DNA from: Smittium mucronatum
Taxonomy: Eukaryota > Kickxellomycota > Harpellomycetes > Harpellales > Legeriomycetaceae
NCBI GenBank assembly: GCA_001953115.1
Contig: LSSL01000610.1
Span: 1-18,812, forward strand
Direction of reading: 5' to 3'
Length of the DNA: 18,812 nucleotides
Part shown: positions 9,254-17,418 of the stretch, piece by piece
Numbering within the stretch: the stretch's first letter is position 1
Layout of the letters: the number at the start of each line of letters is the position of its first letter
Position numbers and translations under genes: made by a program
The notes under the pieces: model-generated
Told to the model about the DNA's origin: nothing
Seen by the model: the letters and a program-made list of their open reading frames with translations, nothing else
Databases searched by the model: none

Positions 9254-10651
9254 ATGGTAGTTTTAACGTATAAGCCGGATTTGAGTCTGCCTGTTAAGGG
9301 CTCGAATTACCTAAAGATTGTGAAGGAGAGCTGTAGTAGATTTTTGGAAGAGAACGGGTACGACAACAAGGTATTTTCTTTTCTTTAGGAGCTTTTACTT
9401 TTTTTTTTATATATGGGGTCCAAACCTATCCCACTTTAATAATAAATTTTAAAATTACTTGAATATAATTCTTTATAACTTCCAACTTCCAAATTTATCT
9501 TTCTTTTTTCTTTTCAATCCAGTCTATCAAGAAAAGTATTAAACCTGAAATTCCACAATCCTTTTCTGATAAAGATGTATTAGTAAAGCCTAAACTATGG
9601 TGCGAGAAACTGCCTCTAGTGTTTGATAATCTAGGTTCCGAGATAAACTTTATTTTCACTGTAGAGATGCTTTTAGGTGTATTCTGTTGGCAAAAAGTAT
9701 CCAATTTGAAAAAAGATCAAACGGCTGGTTCTGAGCCTGAATACCTAAATCGAGTTCAAATTTTAAAAGATGTAAAAGTTTTTATTTTATTTTTCTCCAA
9801 TTTTAGGTTTTTTTTTTTTTTTCAATAGGAAATGAAAAATGTTGCAACCATTTTATTAAATCCCTCAAAAAAAATAAACTTAGGACATTTTCAAAGTGAT
9901 TTTATCGGGCGTAATATCGCTCTATATCTCGCAAGTGCAACTTGATGCCAAGTACTTGTCTGAAATAAGTGTGGACGACGTATTTAGCAATTTCCGAATA
10001 CCAGCAATGCAAGAGGAAAGACCAGCCCTGTTTAATTCAGAGGATAATTCAGCAATCAGCGGAATAACCATATCCGAACCTAGTGAGTACCAACCAATTG
10101 CCAAAGAAATAGCCAAATGCCTGTCTGAAACCGGGAAAGCTTTAATTAAGGCCGGATATTACGATTTTTCCAATTTGGTTATAAAAACTGTTGAGAGTTC
10201 AGGCGTTTTTTTAGATTCTGGGGAATCGGTTGATGGGAGTAGCGGAGCTAGCGTGATGCGGCCAGTTGCTTCCGAACTTGTGAGGGTTCTGGTAAACACT
10301 CTGCCGGTATTAAGGGATGGGTTCGTTCCCCAACCAAACCGTATTATTGCAAATAAGGACCAAACTGCGGGTGTGTCTATGGACCCCGTTTATTTCTTTT
10401 GTGGGAGCCAAAGAATCGTTAATGATTTGTATGTTAAGTTCTCTAAAAAGCATCCTAAACTGTTTGGTTTTGTTGATGTTGAGGATTTGTGCATTTTGGA
10501 ACCCGAATTCGATTTTGCGATCATTGAACAAGAATGGAGGATCGATCCATCACGTCTCAAGGACTCATTTACCTCTACTAAAAACAAAACCCAGCTGAGT
10601 CTCGAATGCTTTAACCTAGTTCGAGCATTTTATGTATGCTTGAAAGAATGA
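9254..10651 (+). CDS. Qng1-like queuosine salvage protein (DUF2419 family), divergent, three exons
   Basis: Exons 9254-9370, 9523-9771 and 9884-10651 join in frame into 377 residues; the ATG is the first after an in-frame TAG at 9239. Family members (human QNG1, about 341 residues) are N-glycosylases that release queuine from queuosine 5'-monophosphate so that it can be put into tRNA again. Colinear matches include an N-terminal KESCSRFLEENG, W.EKLP then INFIFTVE....FCW at 80-95 (family VNW.F..D.LNF.FW), QLDAKYL, IPAMQEER at 161-168, and SETGKALIKAG from 203 (family NETGKILL). VYFF..SQ.IV.DLY follows at 291-305 (family FYKRAQILVAD), then GFVDVEDL at 317. The family's KRAQ lysine is Cys295, and the catalytic FADYR motif reads LEPEF (327-331). 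Insertions follow residue 170 and lie around 225-245 and 268-290, and the C-terminal segment of about 30 residues is missing. The fold assignment is good; activity is doubtful. Confidence 0.75.
9371..9522 (+). other. Qng1-like gene intron 1
   Basis: A 152-nt phase-0 intron beginning GTATTTTC and ending in a pyrimidine-rich TTTTCAATCCAG. Removing it joins ENGYDNK to SIKKSIK and keeps colinearity with the family N-terminus. Confidence 0.8.
9772..9883 (+). other. Qng1-like gene intron 2
   Basis: A 112-nt phase-0 intron beginning GTAAAAG and ending AACTTAG. Using the more pyrimidine-rich acceptor at 9829 would leave an in-frame TAG at 9881-9883, so the later AG is preferred. With it, the spacing between the FCW motif and QLD is within a residue or two of human QNG1. 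Confidence 0.65.
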
Positions 10652-10704
10652 TGTATTTCTTAAAAAAACCAAGATTAAATTAAAGAAAGAGGTATGATAA
10701 ATAT

Positions 10705-10710
10705 AATAAA
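10705..10710 (+). terminator. Probable polyadenylation signal of the Qng1-like gene
   Basis: AATAAA lies 54 bases after the TGA stop, inside the short convergent spacer with DcpS. Confidence 0.5.
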
Positions 10711-10759
10711 GTGATTAGATTTTGTATTTTTCTGTTTTAACTATATATGGTACAAAAAA

Positions 10760-10765
10760 TTTATT
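10760..10765 (-). terminator. Probable polyadenylation signal of DcpS
   Basis: TTTATT on the plus strand is AATAAA on the coding strand of DcpS, 31 bases past its stop. With the opposing signal at 10705-10710 it suggests that the two 3' ends abut or overlap slightly. Confidence 0.5.
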
Positions 10766-10795
10766 AAAGTTTGTTTTTTGGGAGAATAAAACCGA

Positions 10796-12066
10796 TTAAT
10801 TTTTGTAGTTGACTAGTTTGGTATAGAGTGGATGATTTTCACCCAATATTAAGGGAATACTAGCGACCTGGTAATAGTCGGGGCGAATATTTTCAATATT
10901 ATCTATAATGGCATCTAAAAGGTGAGCACGGCCAGCGATGCACCCTTTAGAATCGATATTTACGTTGGTGATATGAACATGGAACAAATAATAGGAAGGA
11001 TGGTAATGGACATAAAAAGATAATTGGCGAACGTCAAAATCAGGGTACTTGGCGGAGATTGCTTGGGTGGCTTTAGATTTGATAGTTTTAAGCAAGGTTA
11101 GATTAGAAAAGGAAATGTCGCGGAGGGATTTTATGGATTTATCGGTGACAAAAGCGATGAAATAGAGGGAGGATAGAGAAACTCCATCCCACTTGAAATC
11201 AGGAAGTAAAACGAACCCATCAAGTGGATCGTCGTTGCGGTAAATGACTTTATCGGTTTCGGCCTTACTTTCGAGTATATTGTAGACCCACTGGATGCGG
11301 GAAATAGGATCGTTTTTAATGTAGTCCAAAGTAACAGCTTGGTACATCTGTACAGTCTCCAAAATGGTGAATAAGCGTTGAAATGAATGTTTGGAAATAT
11401 GCTAAAAAGCAAGATAATTGCACGAATTATTAGTCGAATCGACATTTCATCAATATAATTCCAGAGATAAATAAAAGTAAACAGCTAAAAAAAAAAATGC
11501 GGAGAAAGGGTATACCTTTTCAGTCGCAGGATGGATAAGTGTGTACTTTACACCACAAGATTCAAACATGTATAGAGACTTGCATTTCTTTTCTACTGGG
11601 TTTTGAGGGAGGAAATGGGGCGAACCATCAGCCCAAGAGTAAATATCGTTTTCAGTCAAGCTGCTGTGGTGGTAACTGTTCAAAAACTGTTCGACTTGCT
11701 TTAAATCGAAATTAACAGCATTTGGGTTTGGGGAGGAGGATTCGTGCAAGAGCCCAAAGGCCGACTTTTCGAGCAACAAGATGGAAACAAAATCTTTTTC
11801 ATTCGAGATTTTTCCGAGTATGGCAACAGATTTCTTACTAGTATCTACCTCGTAAAAAATAAAAAAAAAGGATTAGATTTTATTTGAAAAAAATGGAATC
11901 TGATCATAAAAACAGGAGTAAACAAGTCTGATACAAGCTGAAAATCGACCTTATTATATTTTGGTCAAGGTGTATGTTTTATAGTATTACCTTCATTTAG
12001 GATTTCTATAGGGATGAAAGTCCGGACCTTTTCAGAAAAAGCTTTAATCGACTCTGCTGAATCCAT
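10796..12066 (-). CDS. DCS1: Scavenger mRNA-decapping enzyme DcpS/Dcs1, three exons
   Basis: Minus-strand exons 12066-11991, 11844-11516 and 11401-10796 give 336 residues, the length of human DcpS (337) and close to yeast Dcs1 (350). The enzyme hydrolyses the residual m7GpppN cap after 3'-to-5' mRNA decay. The N-terminal swapped domain (about 1-120) includes VAILGKI, LLLEKSAF and NDIYSW. The hinge region has IHPATEKH at 129-136 and IQWVYNIL at 171-178. The C-terminal HIT domain holds DGFVLLPDFKWD at 196-207, with the cap-stacking Trp206, and SLRD at 227-230. The catalytic stretch HYHPSYYLFHVHIT (267-280) keeps the nucleophilic His276 and His278, but the first histidine of the H-x-H-x-H triad is Leu274. 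The start is the only ATG after an in-frame TAA upstream. It is convergent with the Qng1-like gene. Confidence 0.95.
11402..11515 (-). other. DCS1: DcpS intron 2
   Basis: A 114-nt phase-0 intron beginning GTATAC and ending CTTTTTAG, with a GACTAATAA branch-point-like string about 25-30 nt before the acceptor. Removing it restores the conserved PATEKH motif across the junction. Confidence 0.95.
11845..11990 (-). other. DCS1: DcpS intron 1
   Basis: A 146-nt phase-1 intron beginning GTAATAC and ending GAGGTAG. The neighbouring AG four bases earlier would break the frame, so the GGTAG acceptor is required. The junction reads EILNE-D-TSKKSVAILG. Confidence 0.8.
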
Positions 12067-12198
12067 AGCGAGAACTAATAAAATATATTAATTTATTGAT
12101 AGAATATAGGCAGGCTTTGTTTTCTTTGCTGGAAAAATCGTTTTTGATCAGTAATAAGGCATTAAGCTTGCGGAGAAGAAATATCCGAGTTTCCTCCT

Positions 12199-12208
12199 CC
12201 CCCCCCCC
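12199..12208 (+). repeat. C10 homopolymer in a pyrimidine tract
   Basis: Ten consecutive C within a C/T-rich tract (about 12191-12220), 130 bp upstream of the DcpS start codon. On the DcpS sense strand this is a purine (G/A) tract. Confidence 0.9.
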
Positions 12209-13326
12209 TCCCCCATCCCCTTTTTCGGCAACTTTTGTTGCTATTTCAAGTGGCTGCGAGTACTGATACTTCATCGCTCATTCGTCTGGTCTGAACAAAA
12301 ATGTACTAGTGCTGATGGAGCGAATCATTGCTCGATTTAGCACCGATCTATCCAATAAATATTTAGACTATTCTCAGCTCTCGCCATCTAATCAGCAAAT
12401 CAGCATTCTTTTTAGGAAACTGACAATTGTTCCCTTCGATGACTTTTTCGAGCAACCATAATTTCTCCTTTTATAGACTAGTATTTTAATATAAGTGCTT
12501 AGTGCTTGGGTTCTGTATTGAGAGGATCCATCTATCCATGTTCATAACCCAGCTGCATTTTTGTTTAATCCAGTTTTTTATCGTATACTGATTTAGAATT
12601 TAAGTTTATATACATTTTACGAATGCCGAATTGAAATATATCGACAACTGTACAATGACCTTTTGGAAATTCCTCCAACATAACATCAAACAAGCCATCT
12701 TTAAAATATTTTACTCCTGGTGAATATTCATTAAAGACTGATTATAAACTGTGTAAATTACCTATCTTTTTAATTTGTTAAAAAAAGAAACAGTTTGGGT
12801 ATATTCCTTAGTCTTACCCTCTAAAAAAAATTCAAAGATACTAGGGGTATAAATTTCACCCGCAGTAAACAAAATAAGGACTAGCACTAAAAGGATTATT
12901 AAATATCGAAATATATTCCCGGCAGTTTCTTTATGATCTGGCCATTTACAGCCTATTCTTCTGTCGTCTCTTCCCGCATCTCCACCACTCTATTGTTTAT
13001 ATTTCCAGCATCTATCCACCTTTTATTAAGTTTCTATATTCAAATTGGTTTTTTGTTGGCTTGATTCTTCCCAGTTGGGAGTTTAAAATCGGCTTTTTTT
13101 TTGGGTTTGAAACGTTCTTTTCGAAAAAGGAATTCGAATATTCCCAATTTGGTTTAAACTTTCAGAAAAAAATTAAGCATACTTGCAAATCAGTGCTACC
13201 TTATTTATTGGTTACCCATTCGATGCTACAATCTGCTGGAAGATAAAAACAGCGAGATTTCTTCTACAAGATTGCCTGAATGCTATCTATTTGTCTTGAT
13301 CCCCATTTCAAATTCCACTAGAAGCT

Positions 13327-13564
13327 ATTGGCTAAAATTTGCTAGTCGCATGCTTGGTGTTATTGGCAGAACCTTAACTTGACTATTTACACCACATCTA
13401 TTGGTCAATCAGTGGATATCACAAGCTCTAGTCAGAAACCAATTAGCGAGAAATAAAGGAATACCTTAAAACGGACCAATATATCTAGGAGGGAATGATA
13501 TGAACTAATGCTATTGGGTTTGGGGGGGGGGGGGTGATGACTTGAAACAGTTTCCCTATATTGG
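13327..13564. promoter_or_regulatory. Evenly spaced CCAAT-box array upstream of the F-box/LRR gene
   Basis: Seven CCAAT or ATTGG pentamers start at 13327, 13362, 13400, 13439, 13476, 13513 and 13560, with spacings of 35, 38, 39, 37, 37 and 47. Those at 13439 and 13476 are CCAAT on the plus strand; the others are reversed. Three more (13044, 13144 and 13207) lie further upstream. CCAAT is the binding site of the Hap2/3/5 (NF-Y) complex in fungi. The array ends about 210 bp before the start codon at 13772. The sites are directly visible; regulation by NF-Y is inference. Confidence 0.45.
13522..13534 (+). repeat. G13 homopolymer
   Basis: Thirteen consecutive G residues, between the last two CCAAT boxes of the array and about 240 bp upstream of the F-box/LRR start codon. 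Runs of this length are prone to length change and to sequencing error. Confidence 0.9.
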
Positions 13565-13771
13565 GAAAAAAAACTGGTGGCTTTTTGATTATTATTACTG
13601 AACCGTCCCTGAAACTATCTTTATCTACGAGCTAAACTACCCATCAATAACAATGCTGCTTTTGCCATTAATCAAAAAGTTAGTCCTTAAACCAAAAATA
13701 GAATTGCCTTTTATCCATTGATCTTCTTACCCCTTTTTTTTAAAAATAAAGCTTCTTCTACGCATTTCTAG

Positions 13772-15430
13772 ATGTTGTCTGACGCTTCCAATTCTGTCCT
13801 GAAACGACTCGATTGGAGCGAACGAGCCAGCACCATCAGCAACAGCGAGACCATAACTTACAATCGAAACGATCGCTCTCCAATCGGTTTTTTTCTTGGT
13901 CGGATATCCCGGTACCTTCAGAGAAAACATCTAATAGTGTTGCTAACTGTATGCAAAGAATGGTTCTACTCCGTCATACCTTTAATTTACGACTCCCCCG
14001 TTTTTGGTTTTTACTGGAAAACTCCTCTCGACTCTTTCATTAAATTCCTATCTCTACTAAAAAACTCAAATCAAAGACTTGCTCTTACCCCTACCAATTC
14101 CCTCACTCTCGATATAAGAAGAGCTGTCCGGAAACTCGATTTGACTAATATCAATTACCACATATATAAGGATATTAAACCCGACTGGCTATACAAACTA
14201 ATCACCCGTCTTCCAAATCTCGAACATATAAATATGAAAAAGTTTGAATACGTTTCCAACGATTCTATTTTGTTTTTATACAACAGATTCTCCTCTCGCT
14301 CTGTTTCCCATTTTTCTTGTATTTCAAATGCCGCATGCTTAAACAATCTTGATTTTAGTCCCCATAGCCACATTTTCCAATCCCTCAAATTTTTGGGTAT
14401 TGGATCCTGCTCCAATTTATCCGCTATTTCTCTACAAATCCTGCTTTCCTTATTTACCAATCTATCCTCTTTATCCGCTCCAAACCTGTACTGTCTAAAC
14501 GATACCGTTCTTTCGATCATCTCCCAAAACCTAAAATCTCTCCTCACTCTTGATATCTCCAGATCTCCCAACGCTACCGATATTGGTTTTATTCGTCTCT
14601 CAAAGATCCCTCTCCGCAATTTGCGCGTTTCTGGTTGCAAAAATATCTCCAATTCCTCCCTTGAAAATTTATCCAATTTTCCATCTCTCCGCGTTTTCGA
14701 TATTTCTTTAAATTCAAAGATTGATTATACTGGGTTCCACAAACTAAGGAGGCGGCTTGAAATTGCTCGACTTGACAGTCTTCATAGACCTTTCTCCGGC
14801 TCCACCAATTTAGTTTTCTCCCCTACCACTTCCACCACCACTAATACCATCCCCATTGCTCAATCCAACAGCTCCCACTCCTTTGGTTCAATGGCGATTA
14901 CTGCATTGTTGGCCCATGGGTGCAACAAACTCGTTCAGCCCCTCGACTTTTCCGGCCTCTACCACATATCCCAAGTCCTCCCAAAACTCTCCTACCTAAC
15001 TCTCTCTTACTCCTCTCTCATTCCCAAATCCTCCGATTCCGCCGCCATAAACCTGAACAAACTTGGCTTGGTTCTCGAAACTTTTGAAAATCTGGTCAGT
15101 CTCGAAATCCACGATATAAACGAACCCGTCCATTTAGATACTTTCCTCGTTTTTGCTAATCGCTTACCCGCTATCAAAACTATCAAACTACTTGTTGTTA
15201 CCGCTTCCATACACCAAAGGTGCGGCATCGAATCTTCCTTCGAGAACGGCTCTTCTTCAACAGAACCAGACCAGTCCTACGACTCGGACGATTCTATCTT
15301 CAGATCCGTTCCCAAAATCAAGAAATACCTGCTCAATAAATCTAAAGTCGATGAACTCAATCAGCTTTCCACCCAAATCGGTCGTAACGTCACCTTCATC
15401 TACATCCCCATTGATCCCATAGAGTACTAG
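13772..15430 (+). CDS. F-box / leucine-rich-repeat protein, 552 residues
   Basis: A single exon whose first ATG directly follows an in-frame TAG. Residues about 37-80 form a divergent F-box (FLGRISRYLQ...LLTVCKEWF..VIPLIYDSPVF), keeping the VCK.W signature and the hydrophobic pattern that docks on Skp1. Residues about 115-470 are degenerate leucine-rich repeats of the AMN1/Grr1 type, for example KLDLTNINY, LKFLGIGSCSNLS, LLTLDISRSPNATDIG and LRNLRVSGCKNIS. A Ser/Thr-rich linker at 342-372 interrupts them, and an acidic Ser-rich stretch (about 488-508) precedes the C-terminus. Such proteins are substrate receptors of SCF ubiquitin ligases; the substrate cannot be read from sequence. Coding DNA is pyrimidine-rich, which leaves a long open antisense frame. 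Overall resemblance is to fungal Pof2/Grr1-like proteins, without a specific orthologue. It is convergent with the Mpv17-family gene. Confidence 0.8.
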   Translation: MLSDASNSVLKRLDWSERASTISNSETITYNRNDRSPIGFFLGRISRYLQRKHLIVLLTVCKEWFYSVIPLIYDSPVFGFYWKTPLDSFIKFLSLLKNSNQRLALTPTNSLTLDIRRAVRKLDLTNINYHIYKDIKPDWLYKLITRLPNLEHINMKKFEYVSNDSILFLYNRFSSRSVSHFSCISNAACLNNLDFSPHSHIFQSLKFLGIGSCSNLSAISLQILLSLFTNLSSLSAPNLYCLNDTVLSIISQNLKSLLTLDISRSPNATDIGFIRLSKIPLRNLRVSGCKNISNSSLENLSNFPSLRVFDISLNSKIDYTGFHKLRRRLEIARLDSLHRPFSGSTNLVFSPTTSTTTNTIPIAQSNSSHSFGSMAITALLAHGCNKLVQPLDFSGLYHISQVLPKLSYLTLSYSSLIPKSSDSAAINLNKLGLVLETFENLVSLEIHDINEPVHLDTFLVFANRLPAIKTIKLLVVTASIHQRCGIESSFENGSSSTEPDQSYDSDDSIFRSVPKIKKYLLNKSKVDELNQLSTQIGRNVTFIYIPIDPIEY

Positions 15431-15514
15431 GGTTTAATACTTTTATTCATCATTTTACTTTTATAAAAAAATATCCCCGTATCTTTTAATATTAATGTAA
15501 TTCTATTATTCAAC

Positions 15515-15520
15515 AATAAA
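15515..15520 (+). terminator. Probable polyadenylation signal of the F-box/LRR gene
   Basis: AATAAA 85 bases after the TAG stop, within the 292-bp convergent spacer. Confidence 0.45.
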
Positions 15521-15660
15521 TATATATAAAATCATGTTTTCTAAAAATTAGTCCCTCTGCTTTTAATTTTTGCTGGCTCAACTAGTAATAAATAATATTT
15601 CCCTCTCGATAATATTAATGGATACCTTGCTGATTAGATGCGGATGAAAGAGAATATCTT

Positions 15661-15666
15661 TTTATT
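15661..15666 (-). terminator. Probable polyadenylation signal of the Mpv17-family gene
   Basis: AATAAA on the minus strand, 57 bases past the stop codon of the Mpv17-family gene. Confidence 0.45.
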
Positions 15667-15722
15667 TTGAATGTCTGAAACGACAGGAAATAGAAAAAAG
15701 AAAACATCTCGATCGAAATTTC

Positions 15723-16574
15723 TTAGATTTTCAGGACTTCATTCAAAAGCGAGATTTGGGATGGAGGCTGAGACGAATCCTGGTCACAAGAATCGAGTAT
15801 GGGAGAAGAAGGCCCGTGACTAGATGAGGCACCCTTGGAATTGCTGTTCGCCCAACTCAAATACGTATCCCAAAAGATATCAAAAACACTAGTGAAGCTC
15901 ACCCGGAACACAAGCGGAACAAACGCGAAATTGACAAACTGGATAAACGGCCACAAGAAAAGACCCGTCATGTACGCCGGCAGGGCCACATTCTTCAGTT
16001 TCGCAACGGTGTCTTCAACCCCTAGCCCTTCCAAAAAACTCAGTTGCGAAAACAAGAGGGTGTAGCTCAGCGGCTCGTAAAACACCTGATCAAAGACAAC
16101 GCGTTTGGCGACGGGTCGGGCAAATGATGGAATTTTGGCCCGGAATCCGAAAATAGATACTATTGGTCGGTCTGCCTTCGATGAGCCTTTCAGCGGGAAC
16201 CGCTTGTCTAGGTACTTGTGCCACCGGAACCCGAGCGGCGATAGGGATGCCGCGCAAAGAGCAAATTGCAGAGTCCGCTGGTAATCGTACCATGACTCTG
16301 ACTTTGACCCTATACTTTCTGGTTCTCTAAAAGGTTCTTTTGCCTTTAGAGTCTCGCTAGTGGCAATATCACCACCATTACTGCTACTACTGCTACCAAA
16401 TATTTCACGATTGGATGTTTCGGGCACTGAAGAGGCTGCTTTGCGGAAGTACCTAGCATCAATGTTCTGGGCTAGAATGTCGCCCAAAGAGGCAAGAACT
16501 AGTTCTGTGCATGCAAGGGTCGTGTATGGTCTTTTTTCAGCGCTTCTTCTCCAAAAGTTGAAAACAAAAGACAT
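15723..16574 (-). CDS. Mpv17/PMP22-family (Sym1-like) organellar membrane protein
   Basis: A single exon of 283 residues. The family comprises small four-helix proteins of the mitochondrial inner membrane or peroxisome (yeast Sym1, human MPV17, PXMP2); Sym1 and MPV17 affect mitochondrial metabolite balance and DNA maintenance, probably as channels. Family marks in order: FWRRSAEKRPYTTL (7-20, the W..ay...P...T start), GDILAQ (31-36), YQRTLQF (98-104), SPLGFRWHKYLDKRFP (112-127, matching the GP..H.WY..L motif), DQVFYEPL (162-169), and WPFIQFVNFAFVPLVFR (208-224, the diagnostic W.P.Q..NF..VP...R), then FWDTYLSW (234-241). At 283 residues it exceeds the usual 175-200: a Ser/Glu-rich insertion of about 50 residues (45-95) separates helices 1 and 2, and a Ser/Pro-rich tail (243-283) follows the last helix. 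The start ATG directly precedes the conserved motif. Mitochondrial versus peroxisomal location cannot be decided from the sequence. Confidence 0.93.
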   Translation of the reverse strand: MSFVFNFWRRSAEKRPYTTLACTELVLASLGDILAQNIDARYFRKAASSVPETSNREIFGSSSSSNGGDIATSETLKAKEPFREPESIGSKSESWYDYQRTLQFALCAASLSPLGFRWHKYLDKRFPLKGSSKADRPIVSIFGFRAKIPSFARPVAKRVVFDQVFYEPLSYTLLFSQLSFLEGLGVEDTVAKLKNVALPAYMTGLFLWPFIQFVNFAFVPLVFRVSFTSVFDIFWDTYLSWANSNSKGASSSHGPSSPILDSCDQDSSQPPSQISLLNEVLKI

Positions 16575-17229
16575 TAATAATATTCGTTATTGGGAGGTGG
16601 GGAGATTAATGGTTCGTTTATATTTTTCTTCGATTTAAATGGATTTATATATGTTTAATGTATGCGTATCTTTCGAATTGGATTTAATAGTGTGAATTGC
16701 AAACCGAACGAGTACCAATTGATGTAGTTTTCTAGAGAATACTTTTTTATATATATACGATCTTTATAACTAAAGGCGAATCGTTTCTAATCTTTGCAGT
16801 TTTAATGCATTTTCTGATACAAAGATTATTGAATGGCCAGGAGTATGAAATTCTTTTTCTACAATTTTTATTTTTCCAAAATCAAGAAAACTTTGAGGAT
16901 TAAAATATGTTATATATGCTCGAAATCCGAATGATTAATTTGCTCTTTTAAATGAAAAGGGAAATGAAAAGTAAGAGCCGAATAAGGCTTCGAGTTTATT
17001 TTTGATAGCTAAGGCAGATAAATACTTGATGGGAGGGGGGAGCGGAAAGGATAAATGGAAAATGTGTGCAGAAGAGAGAAAAATAAATCACTCTCCAAAC
17101 CGAAATTGGGTAGAGGATGGGGGTTGTAAAGTTTTTTGAAAATCTGACTAAATCTATCAAATGAAAAAAAAAAAAGGCGTGAATTTATTTCCAGTCTAAA
17201 AGCCAAAACTAATTTGATTTTTTCTGTAG

Positions 17230-17418
17230 ATTTGCTTTACTAATTCTTGGCAAACCGACTTCCGATCTAGTCTAACCGGGCCAATAGAAATGCAAACCTT
17301 TTCCTTCATTGAACCGAGCAGCTCTGCATCAAACCCTCCCTCCCCCCAATTGGAGGATGGCGATAGCACCAGCCCTAGCTGTATTTCCATAACAACCAAT
17401 ACATTTCGTTGTATCTAA
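17230..17418 (+). other. Candidate 3'-terminal exon, strand uncertain
   Basis: The patch 17230-17418 is clearly GC-richer than its surroundings and open on both strands. On the plus strand it follows a good 3' splice site (branch-like AAACTAAT, then TTTTTTCTGTAG) and reads about 62 codons, Ser/Pro-rich in the second half, to TAA at 17416-17418. On the minus strand an ATG at 17390 opens 64 codons ending at 17196, rich in Lys/Arg near its end. A plus-strand ATG at 17055 with a GTAAAG donor at 17129 could be an upstream exon. That junction enters a different frame from the 62-codon one and gives only about 38 residues. I recognise neither product. Confidence 0.25.

Larger units (their letters stand above)
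12067..13771. other. Large divergent spacer between DcpS and the F-box/LRR gene
   Basis: No gene is supported in these 1.7 kb. The stretch contains a C10 run, a G13 run, and ten CCAAT or ATTGG pentamers between 13044 and 13564. The DcpS promoter should lie near 12067-12350, which includes a CCAAT at 12352, and the F-box gene promoter at the right end. Confidence 0.6.

Noticed and set aside
9619..9828. 69-codon frame ending in a run of Phe
   Set aside because: It is exon 2 of the Qng1-like gene read into its second intron.
9708..10371. KDQTAG peptide occurring twice in the Qng1-like protein
   Set aside because: The two copies use different codons and their flanks do not align, so an internal duplication is not supported.
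12044..12274. 76-codon minus-strand frame over the DcpS start
   Set aside because: It is in a different frame from DcpS, is made partly of the C10 tract (poly-Gly) and starts upstream without homology.
13061..13246. 61-codon plus-strand frame rich in Phe and Lys
   Set aside because: It starts at TTG, has low-complexity composition and no homology, and lies in the CCAAT-rich spacer.
14155..14676. 173-codon open frame on the minus strand inside the F-box/LRR gene
   Set aside because: It is the antisense shadow of a pyrimidine-rich coding sequence; the plus strand shows clear F-box and LRR patterns and the antisense product matches nothing I know.
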